DNA from: Alphaproteobacteria bacterium
GTDB lineage: Bacteria; Pseudomonadota; Alphaproteobacteria; ATCC43930; CGMCC-115725
Direction of reading: 5' to 3'
Length of the DNA: 64,000 nucleotides
Assembly (NCBI GenBank): GCA_028871455.1
Contig: JAGWNF010000006.1
Location: 54,871-118,870 of the forward strand
In this document: in pieces, positions 35,638-45,017 of the stretch
Numbering within the stretch: position 1 is the stretch's first letter
How the letters are laid out: every line of letters begins with the position of its first letter
Notes under the pieces: model-generated
Told to the model about the DNA's origin: nothing
What the model saw: the letters and a program-made list of their open reading frames with translations, nothing else
Databases searched by the model: none
Translations under genes and position numbers: made by a program

Positions 35638-35763
35638 ATGGCCGTTAGCACGGCTGCATGCGCCAGGATGGCTGCGTGCATCGAGAACCTGGATCAGATT
35701 TCACAATCGCCGATGATATTCGGCGCATGCCTGCAACGGCAGGCGGAACGGACGACGCGATGA
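35638..35763 (+). CDS. 41-residue leader ORF coupled to the RND operon
   Basis: ATG 35638 has a near-ideal ribosome-binding site (GGGGAGGAAAC). The ORF encodes 41 residues beginning MAVSTAACARMAACIENLDQ and ends in TGA 35761-35763, which overlaps the ATG of the outer-membrane-factor gene (ATGA). It contains cysteines at 8, 14 and 30 and no signal peptide or family match. The downstream gene has no good site of its own, so translation of this ORF probably drives it. It may be a regulatory leader peptide or a small protein. Confidence 0.6.
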   Translation: MAVSTAACARMAACIENLDQISQSPMIFGACLQRQAERTTR

Positions 35764-37148
35764 TCGCCCGTCATTGGTTCCGCTTCGGCGTGTTCGGCGC
35801 CGCCCTCGGCCTTGCCGGCTGCGCGACCTATCACGAAATGCCGCTGCCGCAGCAATCGAATCTGGCGCCAAGCCTGGCGGCCTTGAAGCTCAACCTGCCA
35901 CCCCAGAAGGCCGGTGGCGATCCGCCCAAGGTCGACGTTACCAAGCCGCTGAAGCCCGACGAGGTCGCCAAGCTGGCGGTGCTCAACGACCCCGACCTTG
36001 CCGACCAGCGCGGCAAGATCGAATCGGCCCAGGCCGACGTTCTCGCGGCGAAGATCCTGCCCAATCCATCGGTGAGCCTGGGCGACGCCTTCCTGGTGTA
36101 CGCGCCGCCGGCGGCGGGCGCCATCGCCGACGCCTTGAGCGCGTCGATCTCCCAAGACATCCGCTCGATCATCCAATACGGACCGCACGTCACGGCGGCC
36201 GAGGCGCGCTTCCATCAGGTCGGCGCCGATGCGTTGTGGGCCGAGTGGCAGGTCGCGCAGAAAGCCCGGCTGCTCGCCATCGGCATCAACGGCGAAGACC
36301 GCGAAATCGCGCTGCGCCAGCACAACCTGGCGCTCCTGACCCAGGAGGTCACGGACGTGCAGCAGGCGACCGCGGCGGGTAATCTCGATCTCACGGCCGA
36401 GGCGCCGCTGCTCGCGTCACTGGCCAGCGCGCAACGCGATCTCGCATCGCTGCAATTGCAGCAGATCAAGGACTGGCAGGAACTCGATTCGATGCTCGGC
36501 CTCCAGCCGACCGTACGCTTCGCTGTCGCCGAACCCGAGCCGGTGACGCTGCCGAAGACGATCGATCCGCTGGTCGCTTCGCTGCCGCAGCGCCGGCCCG
36601 ATCTCGTCGCTTTGAAGCTCGGCTATGATGCCGCCGAAGCCGACGTGCGCGCCGCCATCTGGGGCCAATTCCCGGCCTTCAGCCTCGGCGCTTCCGGCGG
36701 CTCGGACACGTCGCAAGTCGTCTCGGTCGGGCCGGCGATCACCTTCGACCTGCCGATCTTCGACCGTAACCAGGCCAAGATCGCCTCAACCCGCGCGACG
36801 CGGCTTCAGCTCCACGCGGAATACCAGTCGCGTCTCGACAGCGCGGTCGGCACGGCGCACAGCCTGCTGGTTCGTGCGCATATCGCCGCCGACAACCTGA
36901 CGCGCGCCCGCGCCGCGGCCGCGTCGGCCGAACAGGCGCTCGACGCCGCCGAGAGTGCCTATCACCAGGGCAACCTGGACCAGCGCTCGCTGTCGGATTA
37001 CCAATCAACCGCCCTCGACCGCGAGGTCGACGTCCTCGATTACGAGCAGGCCCTGCAAGAGGACGCGCTCGGACTCGAGGTCGAACTCGGCGTAGGATTC
37101 CCGCCCACGATGATAGTGCCCCCGGATCGGGAGGAGACCCGCTCATGA
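35760..37148 (+). CDS. TolC-like outer-membrane efflux lipoprotein
   Basis: The start at ATG 35760 puts the lipobox LGLAGC in the correct position (Cys about residue 20) of MIARHWFRFGVFGAALGLAG; the longer open frame from 35658 is a frame overlapping the leader ORF. 462 residues with the two tandem TolC-type coiled-coil repeats: VLNDPDLADQRGKIESAQAD, LLTQEVTDVQQATAAGNLDL, LPQRRPDLVALKLGYDAAEA and VGTAHSLLVRAHIAADNLTR. Outer-membrane factor of the tripartite pump, periplasmic tunnel. ATGA overlaps join it to the leader ORF and to the adaptor gene. Confidence 0.9.
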   Translation: MIARHWFRFGVFGAALGLAGCATYHEMPLPQQSNLAPSLAALKLNLPPQKAGGDPPKVDVTKPLKPDEVAKLAVLNDPDLADQRGKIESAQADVLAAKILPNPSVSLGDAFLVYAPPAAGAIADALSASISQDIRSIIQYGPHVTAAEARFHQVGADALWAEWQVAQKARLLAIGINGEDREIALRQHNLALLTQEVTDVQQATAAGNLDLTAEAPLLASLASAQRDLASLQLQQIKDWQELDSMLGLQPTVRFAVAEPEPVTLPKTIDPLVASLPQRRPDLVALKLGYDAAEADVRAAIWGQFPAFSLGASGGSDTSQVVSVGPAITFDLPIFDRNQAKIASTRATRLQLHAEYQSRLDSAVGTAHSLLVRAHIAADNLTRARAAAASAEQALDAAESAYHQGNLDQRSLSDYQSTALDREVDVLDYEQALQEDALGLEVELGVGFPPTMIVPPDREETRS

Positions 37149-38176
37149 CCATCAGGAAATTCTCGGCGCTCGCTCTGGCGCTCGCTCTGGTTTTTGCCGC
37201 TGCCGCCGCGGCGCGGGCGGACGGTAGCGACAATTCGAGCGCGCTGGTCAAGATCACGCAGATGAAGCAGGGCAGCCTGCCGGTCACGGTCACTGCCTTC
37301 GGCCAGGTACAGCCGGCGGCCAGCGCCAAGGAAAGCATCACCGCGCCATTCGGTGCGCGGGTTTCGGTCGTGGACGTGCAAGTCGGCCAACGGATCGCCA
37401 AGGGTACGCCGCTGGTGATGGTGACGCCGAGCCTCGAGACCAAGGCCGCCTACAAGCTGGCCAAGGACACGCTCGCGCGCACGCGCTCGCTGGCCAAGGC
37501 GCATCTCGCCACTGCCGGCGATCTCGCCAAGGCCGAATCGGATTACTCCGTGCTCGAGGAAGCTGGCGCGTCGGGGCCGAACACGCTCAAGGCGCCGTAT
37601 GACGCGATCGTCCTCAAGGTCGACGCCGCCCAGGGCGCCGTGGTCGCGCGCGGCGACGCGCTGATCGAGCTGGCGAAGCCCGATGGCCTGGTGGTGCAGG
37701 TCGGAATCGACCCAGGGCAGGCAATGTCGGTGAAGGCGGGCAATGCCGTGGCGCTGACGCCGCTCAGCGCTTCTGCGCCGCCGGTCGAAGGCAAGGTGGC
37801 ATTGCGGTCGGAAGTGATCAACGCCGACACCGGCCAGGTGCCCGTCCAGATCGATTTCCCGGCCGGCAAGCTGCTCATCGGCGAGATTGTCCGCGCGGTC
37901 ATCACCGCCGGCGAGCAATCCGGCTTTATCGTGCCGCATTCGGCAATCCTGGTCGACGACGACGGCACGGTCTATGTCGTCCAGGACGTTGACGGTGCCG
38001 GGAAGAAGGTCGCGGTCGAAGTGCTGGCGACGAAGGGCGACGAGGATGTCATCGCCGGCGACGACCTGGATGCCAAGGCGCCGATCGTGATCGAGGGCGG
38101 CCATGAGGTTGACGACGGCACCAAGCTGCGGGTCGCCGAGGCGCAGGGGACAGCAAAGGGAGCTGGCACCAAATGA
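37145..38176 (+). CDS. RND periplasmic adaptor (MFP family)
   Basis: 343 residues, ATG overlapping the upstream stop (ATGA). Signal peptide (LALALVFAAAAAARA), then SITAPFGARVSVVDVQVGQR and LKAPYDAIVLKVDAAQGAVV form the two lipoyl-like halves around a short helical hairpin. The beta-barrel (QVGIDPGQAMSVKAGNAVAL) and membrane-proximal domains follow (FIVPHSAILVDDDGTVYVVQ). The hairpin is short compared with AcrA. Completes the pump with the TolC-like and permease genes; substrate unknown. Confidence 0.92.
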   Translation: MTIRKFSALALALALVFAAAAAARADGSDNSSALVKITQMKQGSLPVTVTAFGQVQPAASAKESITAPFGARVSVVDVQVGQRIAKGTPLVMVTPSLETKAAYKLAKDTLARTRSLAKAHLATAGDLAKAESDYSVLEEAGASGPNTLKAPYDAIVLKVDAAQGAVVARGDALIELAKPDGLVVQVGIDPGQAMSVKAGNAVALTPLSASAPPVEGKVALRSEVINADTGQVPVQIDFPAGKLLIGEIVRAVITAGEQSGFIVPHSAILVDDDGTVYVVQDVDGAGKKVAVEVLATKGDEDVIAGDDLDAKAPIVIEGGHEVDDGTKLRVAEAQGTAKGAGTK

Positions 38177-41100
38177 AATTGGGTTTCATCGACTGGGTTG
38201 AGAAGCATCGCCGCTCCCTGCTTTTCGTCGCGTTCGCGTTGACCGTTGCCGGCATCTATGCCGGCGCGACGTTGCCGATCGGCTTGTTCCCGGTCGTCAG
38301 CTTCCCACGCATCCGCATCGAGGTCGATGCCGGCGACATGCCGGCGAACCAGATGCTGATCGATGTGACTGAGCCGCTCGAAGAGGTCGGCCGCGCGATT
38401 CCGGGCGCCGTCGACGTCGAATCGACGACGACGCGCGGCTCCGCCGAAATCTTTGTCGACTTCCCGTGGGGCTACGACATGCGGCGGGCGCAACTCGCCG
38501 TCCAAGGCGCCTTCGCGCAAAAGCTGCCCGACTTGCCGGCGGGTACGGCCTTCGACGTCTTGCAGATGAGCCCGACGGCCATCATGCCGTTCGTGTCTTA
38601 TGCGCTGATTTCCAAATCCGTCTCGCCGGCCCAGTTGCGTCAGCTCGCGCAATACCAGATCGCGCCGCTGCTCACCGGCATTCCGGGCGTTCGCCGGGTC
38701 GGCGTGCTCGGCGGTCAGACGCCCGAGGTCCAGGTCTACGTCAATCCGCAGAAGCTCCGCGGTTACGGCCTGACGATGAAGAACGTCGAGGACGCGATCA
38801 ACGAGACCAACACGCTGAACGCGGTTGGACAGTTCGTCGATAATGATCTGATGTATCTGATGGTGACCAACAGCGCGTTCACGAACATCGATTCGGTGAA
38901 GAACGTGACGTTGCGCACGCCCAAGGGCGGACTCGTCCGGCTCGGCGATATCGCCAACATCAAAATGGGCTCGGTGCCGCAATTCCTTCTGGTCAATGAC
39001 AACGGTCGGCCGGCCGTCACCTTCGATGTCTTCCAGCAGGATGACGCGGACTCCATCGCCTTGGCGGCGAAAGTCAAGGCGCGGCTCGATCAGTTCATGA
39101 AGACCCAGCCGAAAGCGATCGAGCTCTACAAGTGGTACGACCAGACCGAACTGGTCCATTCCTCGATCGACGCGCTCGAAGAGGCGATCCTGATCGGCCT
39201 CGTCTTCGCCGGCTTGGTCATCATGGGCTTCCTGCGGAATTGGCGCGCGACCTCGGTCGCGATGATCGTGGTGCCGATGTCGGTGTTGGTCACCTGCGTG
39301 CTGCTGTCGGCCTTCGGCATGACCTTCAACATCATGACGCTGGGCGGCATTGCAGCGGCGATCGGCCTGTTGATCGACGACGTGATCGTGATGATCGAGC
39401 AGATCGCGCGACGCGCCGGTGTTCCCGGGCATCCGGAACCGAAACGGCTGGTGCTCGGCTCGGCGCGGGAATTCCTCGCGCCGCTCACCGGCTCGTCGCT
39501 CGCCACCATCATCATGTTCATTCCGCTGGCGTTCCTCTCCGGCGTGACCGGCGCGTTCTTCAAGTTCCTGTCGGTCACCATGGCTTCGGCGCTGGTCATC
39601 TCCTACGGCCTGACGGCGCTGATCGTGCCGCTGCTGTCGCATGGCATCATCGACTTCCGGAAATGGCACGACCCCTCGCACGGCCGCGAAGACTTCATCA
39701 AGCGCACCCACAAGCGCTGGCTCAATGCGCTTTTCGCGAAGCCGTGGCTGATTGGCGTCGGCGTCGGCGTTTTCGTCATCGTCGGCTATTTCGGCTACGC
39801 GCATGTCGGCACCGGCTTTCTGCCGAAGATGGACGAGGGTGGCTTCGTCCTCGATTATCAGACCGATCCCGGCACCTCGCTCCAGGAGACCAATCGCGAG
39901 CTCGAAGAGGTCGAGTCGATCATCAGACAGAACCCCTACGTCTATACCTATTCGCGGCGCACCGGCGCCGGCCTGGGCGGCGATCTCAACGAGCAGTTTA
40001 TGGGTGACTTCTTCGTCAGGCTGATTCCGGCCTCGAAGCGTCCGAACATCTGGAAGGTGATGGACAGCATCACCACCAAGATCACCAATGACGTGCCGGG
40101 CGTCGATTTCGACACCCATCTTCTCCTGGGCGACATGATCGGCGACATGGTCGGCCGCCGTCAGCCGATCGTGATCAATTTGAGCGCCAAGGATCCGACC
40201 GTCCTGCCCAAGATCGCGGACCGGGTGGCGAATGCGATCATGAAAGTGCCTGGCATCGAGCCGGCGTCGGTCAACAACGGCGTGCAGCCGGCCGGTGACG
40301 CGCTCGAGATTCATGTCAATCCGGCCGCGGCCGCGGCGAATGGTGTCACGGTGGCCGACGTCAAGGACCAGGTCAATCGGTACCTCCACGGCAATGTCGC
40401 GACCACGTATCTCGGGTCGGTGCAGGATGTCGGTGTTCGCCTCTGGGCGCATCCGCCGCTCGGCAAGCTCTATCGCTCCGGCATCAAGGACCTGCCGCTG
40501 AAATCGCCCGATGACGGCCATCTGTTTACGCTCGGCTCGGTCGCCACGGTCGATTTCGTCGGCGGCCAGCCCGAGCTCTTCCGCGAGAACCTGGCGCAGA
40601 TCGTGCCGGTCACCGCCGAAATCGGCGGCGGCCACGATCTCGGCTCGACCATCGCGGGGGTGAAGGCGGTCCTCGACAAGCCCGGCCTGCTGCCGCAGGG
40701 CGTCTATTACGATCTCGGCGGCGAGTACAAGCAACAGCAGCTCGCGATCAACGGCATGATGAAGGTTGGATTCGCGACGGTGCTGGTCGAGATCATCCTG
40801 TTGCTCTTCCTCTACGAGCGCTTCTCGATTCCGATCATCATCATCGTCAGCTCGCTGATCTCGACCGGCGCCGTGTTCACCGGCCTCTGGATTTCCGGTA
40901 TCGAGTTCAACATCACGGCGATGATGGGCATGGTCATGATCATCGGCATCTCGACCGAGATGGCGATATTCCTGTTCTCGGAATTCCAGATGCTGGAGCA
41001 GACCATGCCGCCGCGCCAGGCGATTTTCGAAGCGGCGCTCAATCGGTTGCGGCCGATCGTGATGAGCACGCTGGCCATGATCCTGGCCCTGTTGCCGCTC

Positions 41101-41304
41101 GGCGCGGCGGTCAGCGGTGCGGGCGACCAGATGCTCCAGCCGCTGGCGATCGCGATCATTGCCGGCATCACGGTTCAGCTGCCGCTCGTGCTCTTGGCGA
41201 TGCCGGTGCTGGTCGGGTTGATGGTGCAGAAGCGCGAGCGCGCGCCGATGATGGATCTGTTGAAGACCGCAGGCCGCCGGCTGCGGCTTGGGCCGGCTGA
41301 GTAG
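38173..41304 (+). CDS. RND efflux permease
   Basis: 1043 residues; ATG overlaps the adaptor stop (ATGA). N-terminal helix LLFVAFALTVAGIYAGATLP, two porter repeats, TM4 motif GLLIDDVIVMIEQIARRAG with both aspartates (about 402-403), internal repeat MMGMVMIIGISTEMAIFLFS, and a C-terminal cluster of helices ending near MPVLVGLMVQKRE. The layout is a complete RND proton antiporter. It differs from the permease at 24330 in sequence, so the two pumps are not recent duplicates. Substrate not predictable; location next to metal-type genes suggests but does not prove a metal or small-molecule role. Confidence 0.93.
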   Translation: MKLGFIDWVEKHRRSLLFVAFALTVAGIYAGATLPIGLFPVVSFPRIRIEVDAGDMPANQMLIDVTEPLEEVGRAIPGAVDVESTTTRGSAEIFVDFPWGYDMRRAQLAVQGAFAQKLPDLPAGTAFDVLQMSPTAIMPFVSYALISKSVSPAQLRQLAQYQIAPLLTGIPGVRRVGVLGGQTPEVQVYVNPQKLRGYGLTMKNVEDAINETNTLNAVGQFVDNDLMYLMVTNSAFTNIDSVKNVTLRTPKGGLVRLGDIANIKMGSVPQFLLVNDNGRPAVTFDVFQQDDADSIALAAKVKARLDQFMKTQPKAIELYKWYDQTELVHSSIDALEEAILIGLVFAGLVIMGFLRNWRATSVAMIVVPMSVLVTCVLLSAFGMTFNIMTLGGIAAAIGLLIDDVIVMIEQIARRAGVPGHPEPKRLVLGSAREFLAPLTGSSLATIIMFIPLAFLSGVTGAFFKFLSVTMASALVISYGLTALIVPLLSHGIIDFRKWHDPSHGREDFIKRTHKRWLNALFAKPWLIGVGVGVFVIVGYFGYAHVGTGFLPKMDEGGFVLDYQTDPGTSLQETNRELEEVESIIRQNPYVYTYSRRTGAGLGGDLNEQFMGDFFVRLIPASKRPNIWKVMDSITTKITNDVPGVDFDTHLLLGDMIGDMVGRRQPIVINLSAKDPTVLPKIADRVANAIMKVPGIEPASVNNGVQPAGDALEIHVNPAAAAANGVTVADVKDQVNRYLHGNVATTYLGSVQDVGVRLWAHPPLGKLYRSGIKDLPLKSPDDGHLFTLGSVATVDFVGGQPELFRENLAQIVPVTAEIGGGHDLGSTIAGVKAVLDKPGLLPQGVYYDLGGEYKQQQLAINGMMKVGFATVLVEIILLLFLYERFSIPIIIIVSSLISTGAVFTGLWISGIEFNITAMMGMVMIIGISTEMAIFLFSEFQMLEQTMPPRQAIFEAALNRLRPIVMSTLAMILALLPLGAAVSGAGDQMLQPLAIAIIAGITVQLPLVLLAMPVLVGLMVQKRERAPMMDLLKTAGRRLRLGPAE

Positions 41305-41382
41305 GAAGAGCATCGATCGCGGACGAGTTTCCACAACGCCCTGTCGGGGGACGGGGCGTCATAACCCCAGGGAGCACGTAAG

Positions 41383-41910
41383 ATGATGAAGCACATTGTG
41401 TTGGGTTTGATGGCCGTCGGCCTCGTGGCATTCACCGCCACGGCCGCGCGGGCGGATTCGGATTATGAGTACGGCAAGCAGATGGCGAAGCTCGTCAAGG
41501 CGATGCCGGGCGCGAAGGTAACCTTGGCGCAAGGCATCAAGGATGCCGAGAAGGACGGCAAGGCGATCTCGGCGCAGTACGAGGTCGACGAAGACGCCGG
41601 CTTCCAGCTCTCGGTCTTCGTGAGCAAGGGCAGCGACATCTATGAGACCATCGTTGATTATACCACGGGCAGCATCAAGAAATCCGAAAAGCTGGTGGAT
41701 CCGGACGACATCAAGGATGCAGCGAAGCAGGTCACTGCAATGGCGAAGGCCAAGAAGTCGCTGGCCGATGCCGTCGATGCGGCCGTCAAGGCGAATGCGG
41801 GCTACACGGCAATTCGCGTCGTGCCGAAGCTGAGCGGCGGCGCGACCGTCGCCGCGATCACGCTGCTCAAGGACGGCAAGACCAAGAAGCTGACCGAGAA
41901 GCTCGACTAA
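41383..41910 (+). CDS. Periplasmic PepSY-like protein
   Basis: ATG 41383 (a second ATG follows at once) has a GGGAGC site. 175 residues: signal peptide MMKHIVLGLMAVGLVAFTAT, cleavage near ARADS, then two PepSY-type units. Unit one includes VTLAQGIKDAEKDGKAISAQ, QYEVDEDAGFQLSVFVSKG and ETIVDYTTGSIKKSEKL. The second unit is KKSLADAVDAAVKANAGYTA and ITLLKDGKTKKLTEKLD. PepSY proteins bind peptides or regulate periplasmic enzymes. It lies 78 bases after the permease and probably belongs to the operon, whose terminator follows. Confidence 0.82.
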   Translation: MMKHIVLGLMAVGLVAFTATAARADSDYEYGKQMAKLVKAMPGAKVTLAQGIKDAEKDGKAISAQYEVDEDAGFQLSVFVSKGSDIYETIVDYTTGSIKKSEKLVDPDDIKDAAKQVTAMAKAKKSLADAVDAAVKANAGYTAIRVVPKLSGGATVAAITLLKDGKTKKLTEKLD

Positions 41911-41929
41911 CAGCGTCGGGTTAATTCAG

Positions 41930-41974
41930 GAGGGCGGCGGGGCTTGAGCAGGCCTTGCCGCCCTCGATCTTTTA
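41930..41974 (+). terminator. Probable terminator of the RND operon
   Basis: GAGGGCGGC (41930-41938) and GCCGCCCTC (41957-41965) form a 9-bp stem with an 18-base loop that can pair further; a short T tract (ATCTTTT) follows. The stem lies 20 bases after the PepSY-like stop. Confidence 0.7.
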
Positions 41975-42275
41975 ACGGTGGCGAGGATCGTGGTGGGGTC
42001 GTTTTGTGACGCGCGCTTCGCGCGCGGCGCGAGCCGAGTCGTTGTGACCTTGCCTGATCCGCCATCGAACACATGCCGGCTGCAAGGCGGCTAGGTGCTG
42101 GATAACGCCGGTCCGGCGCGCATAGTTGACTGAGTAATCGCCGGAAAATCTATACGAATGTAGTTATATGTAAGGCATTGATTACAAACATGGTTTCATT
42201 ATAGCGATGCTTGATTCATAATAGCATAGTCATTTTTTCGACGAGCCATCGGTTTCGGCAAAGTGGCGCCCGGGC
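41975..42275. other. AT-rich region between convergent genes
   Basis: No gene supported. The part from 42125 to 42245 is much richer in A+T than its surroundings and contains TAAGGCATTGATTACAAACA (42171-42190), 18 of 20 identical to the sequence next to the tRNA-Thr fragment. Both flanking genes end here, so a promoter is not expected. It may be a scar of mobile DNA. Confidence 0.4.
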
Positions 42276-43151
42276 TTAATCGGCGTCGCGTGCCAGGCGC
42301 TTGCGGATGGCCAGGAGCTCGCGGCGGCGCTCGGGGCTCGTCTTGGGATAGGCGAGGCGCAAATCCTCGAGCGCATCGAGCAGAACCTGCGACACGATCA
42401 GCCGCGCATTCTCCTTGTCGTCGGCGGGCACCACATACCATGGCGCGATCTCGGTGCTGGTCGCCGCCAGGCATTTCTCATAGGCCTTCATGTACGGCTT
42501 CCAATATTGCCGTTCCTGGATGTCATTCATGCTGAACTTCCAGTTCTTCTCCGGCTCGTCGATACGCGCCAGGAAGCGTCGGCGCTGCTCCGCCTTGGAC
42601 AGATGTAGGAAGAACTTTATGATCCGCGTGCCGTTGCGGTGCAGATGCCGCTCGAAATCGACGATCGACCGGTAGCGATCGCCCCAGATCGCGTCGTCGC
42701 CGCCGTCCAAATCGACGCCTTCGGCGCGCAGGATCTCGGGGTGGACCCGCACGATCAGGACTTCCTCGTAATACGACCGGTTGAAGATGCCGATCTGTCC
42801 GCGCTCGGGCAGCGTACGAGTCGTGCGCCAAAGAAAATCGTGCTGCAACTCGGTCGCGCTCGGATGCTTGAAGCTGAAGACTTGGCAGCCCTGCGGGTTG
42901 ACGCCCGACATCACGTGCTTGATGGCGCCGTCCTTACCGGCAGCGTCCATGGCCTGGAAGATCAGTAGCACGGCGTAGCGGTTGGCGGCGTAGAGCTTCG
43001 CCTGCAGGTCGCTCAACCGCTCGACGTGATCGTGCAAGATGCTCTCGTATTGCGCCTTCGATTTGTAGACCGGCGCGATGTGCGTCGGCCATTTGCGCAG
43101 CTTGACCTTGTGGCCCTCGCGCACGCGGAAATCGTCGGAATGGATCTTCAT
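42276..43151 (-). CDS. Polyphosphate kinase 2 family protein
   Basis: Transfers phosphate between polyphosphate and nucleotides. 291 residues: Walker [21 protein letters not shown], Walker B region [20 protein letters not shown] and the lid with [20 protein letters not shown], then [20 protein letters not shown] and [17 protein letters not shown]. The arrangement is the single-domain PPK2 type; subclass (NDP- or NMP-phosphorylating) cannot be fixed by eye. Start ATG 43151. The gene is isolated, convergent with the PepSY-like gene. Confidence 0.93.
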   Translation of the reverse strand: MKIHSDDFRVREGHKVKLRKWPTHIAPVYKSKAQYESILHDHVERLSDLQAKLYAANRYAVLLIFQAMDAAGKDGAIKHVMSGVNPQGCQVFSFKHPSATELQHDFLWRTTRTLPERGQIGIFNRSYYEEVLIVRVHPEILRAEGVDLDGGDDAIWGDRYRSIVDFERHLHRNGTRIIKFFLHLSKAEQRRRFLARIDEPEKNWKFSMNDIQERQYWKPYMKAYEKCLAATSTEIAPWYVVPADDKENARLIVSQVLLDALEDLRLAYPKTSPERRRELLAIRKRLARDAD

Positions 43152-43276
43152 TCTGGTTCGGCTGCCTCCCGCTGTGGTGCGGCACCATCGTAGGCGGCGT
43201 CGACGAAGCGGGTAAATGCCCTTCCGCGCTGCCCGGCCGATCTGATAAAGAGAAAGCCCACTTCGGGATTGATCGC

Positions 43277-43678
43277 TTGCCGTTGGCCGCCAATTCTTCG
43301 TTGTTCCGTGCCGCCGGCCGGTCCGCGCGGCCGCGCCGCGCCGTGCTCGGCTTGACCTGCGCGGTGCTGGCCCTGGCGACGGCGGCGTGCAGTCACACCG
43401 ACTACTATCCCTCGTCGAACGTCTATTACAAGCCGTGGACCAGCGTCATTCAGGTCACGCGTCGGGCGCCACCGGTCTATATCCAGCTCGGCGTGGTGGT
43501 CGCCCATAGCGGTCCCGACGCGACCGAGCGTAGCCTGCTCCAGCAGCTAAAGGAGCGTGCCGCCGGCCTGGGCGCGAACGTTATCATCGTGACGCAGGAA
43601 AAGACCGTCACCGGTCACGACATCTTCGGCATGCCGCAATACGAGATGAGCGCGTTGGCCGTTCGCACGGAGCGCTGA
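43277..43678 (+). CDS. Small predicted lipoprotein
   Basis: 133 residues from TTG 43277; no ATG is available and the start is uncertain, a GTG at codon 23 being an alternative. A hydrophobic segment ([17 protein letters not shown]) ends in a lipobox-like TAAC. The rest contains [20 protein letters not shown] and [20 protein letters not shown], a pattern seen in small periplasmic alpha/beta proteins of the YbjQ/DUF4156 kind, where a Lys..Ala..Leu-Gly-Ala-Asn helix is followed by a strand. Similarity is weak; function unknown. Divergent from ppk2 and convergent with the GT87 gene. Confidence 0.6.
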   Translation: MPLAANSSLFRAAGRSARPRRAVLGLTCAVLALATAACSHTDYYPSSNVYYKPWTSVIQVTRRAPPVYIQLGVVVAHSGPDATERSLLQQLKERAAGLGANVIIVTQEKTVTGHDIFGMPQYEMSALAVRTER

Positions 43679-43688
43679 AGGGCGGATT

Positions 43689-44876
43689 TCAGGCCGCCTT
43701 GAGGGCGCCGCCGGCCGCCGTGTGCGCTTGTATGCGCCGGCCGCGCCGCATGACGCAGCCGATGAACAGCGCGACGACCAACGGCGTCAGCAGGCCGACC
43801 CGGAACACGGTTGGCGGATTGGCCAGCGGGCTCGCCCACAGCAGCAGGACGACGGTGAGTTCGCCGAAGTGGAAGCCGTCCCGCTGGGCGCGGACGAAGA
43901 ACAGCGTCGCAGCGATGCCGAGCAGCAGCGCGTCGTAGTCGATGACGTGCGGCGCCGCCAGCATGGTCGCGGCGAGCAGCACCGCGAGCCGCAGATCGTC
44001 CGGTATCGGCCGGCGATAGCACCACCAGACGCAGATCGCGGCGGCGATCGCCGCCAGCGCCTGGGTGAAATTGGCAAGCGCCACCGACGCGCCGAGCAAA
44101 GTGGCGTAGGCGTAGATGCTCTGGCCGTTGAGGCGCGCGAGCACCCGCCATTGATCGTAGAGCGCGCTCGGCTGCGTCATCAGCACGATCCAGGCGCGCC
44201 ACGATTCGACGCCGAGCAACATGACGCTCAATCCGACCAGTAGCAGCACGGCGACGCCTGCCGATACTAGCGCCCGCCATTGGCGGTCGGCGATCAGCGC
44301 GACGGGGACGAGGAGCCAGAGCTGCGGCTTGTAGGTGGCGAGGCCGAGCAGGGCGCCGGCGAGAACCGGTTGCCGGCGCAGAGTCCCAAATCCCGCGAGC
44401 AGCAGCGCGCAGGTGAGGAAGGTGTTCTGGCCGAGGCAGACGGTGATCGCCGCCGCCGGGCACAGCAGGAGCGAGGCGGCGTGGATCGCGCGCTCGGTGC
44501 CATCGGCGGCAAAACGCCAGGCGGCGACAACCGCGGCAGCGAAGCTCAGCGCGAGGAAAAGGATTCCAGCCGGCGCGAACGGCAATGTGCCGAACGGCAG
44601 GAGCAGGAGCAGGGCATAGGGCGGATAGAGCCACGGATGCAGCGGCAGCGGGTGGGCCAGCCAGGCGGCGAACCGCGCGTTCAGGATCGCGGTCGCGCGC
44701 ACGCCGTCGTAGAGCAGCGGCGCCTGGCCCTCGAAATAGAGCCGCGTGGCGTTGAAGTAGACCATCCAGTCTTCGCCGTAGATGCCGCCGAAGACCTTGA
44801 CGTAGAACGCCCAGGCGGCGACGCCGATAGCGCCGCACAGCAGAGCGACCACCGCAAGATTGCGTTGCTTCGACAT
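43689..44876 (-). CDS. GT87/DUF2029 integral-membrane glycosyltransferase, paralogue A
   Basis: I prefer ATG 44876 (GAGG upstream) to a GTG three codons before. 395 residues with 9-10 hydrophobic segments and a family signature: FGGIYGEDWMVYFNATRLYF near residue 30 (the Asp of the first loop), LYDGVRATA, PLHPWLYPPYALLLLLPFGT and LGLATYKPQLWLLVPVALIA. The GT87 family uses polyprenyl-phosphate sugars as donors in envelope glycan synthesis; no acceptor is known here. It is divergent from paralogue B at 45018. Confidence 0.87.
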   Translation of the reverse strand: MSKQRNLAVVALLCGAIGVAAWAFYVKVFGGIYGEDWMVYFNATRLYFEGQAPLLYDGVRATAILNARFAAWLAHPLPLHPWLYPPYALLLLLPFGTLPFAPAGILFLALSFAAAVVAAWRFAADGTERAIHAASLLLCPAAAITVCLGQNTFLTCALLLAGFGTLRRQPVLAGALLGLATYKPQLWLLVPVALIADRQWRALVSAGVAVLLLVGLSVMLLGVESWRAWIVLMTQPSALYDQWRVLARLNGQSIYAYATLLGASVALANFTQALAAIAAAICVWWCYRRPIPDDLRLAVLLAATMLAAPHVIDYDALLLGIAATLFFVRAQRDGFHFGELTVVLLLWASPLANPPTVFRVGLLTPLVVALFIGCVMRRGRRIQAHTAAGGALKAA

Positions 44877-45017
44877 GATCCTCACCGCCGCGGCACGGTC
44901 GCACGTCGCGCCTCTAGAAACGGTTAATGGAGGGTTGCCGACGGCGGTGCGCCGCGGCTCGCGGCCGGTTCCTTAGGGTTAACGCGATTTTAGGGCTAGC
45001 GACCAAAGCTGGACCGG

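Noticed and set aside
37972..41334. 1120-residue minus-strand open frame
   Set aside because: It is the complement of a complete RND permease gene with ATGA-coupled start; it is Asp/Arg/His-rich antisense translation typical of high G+C DNA.
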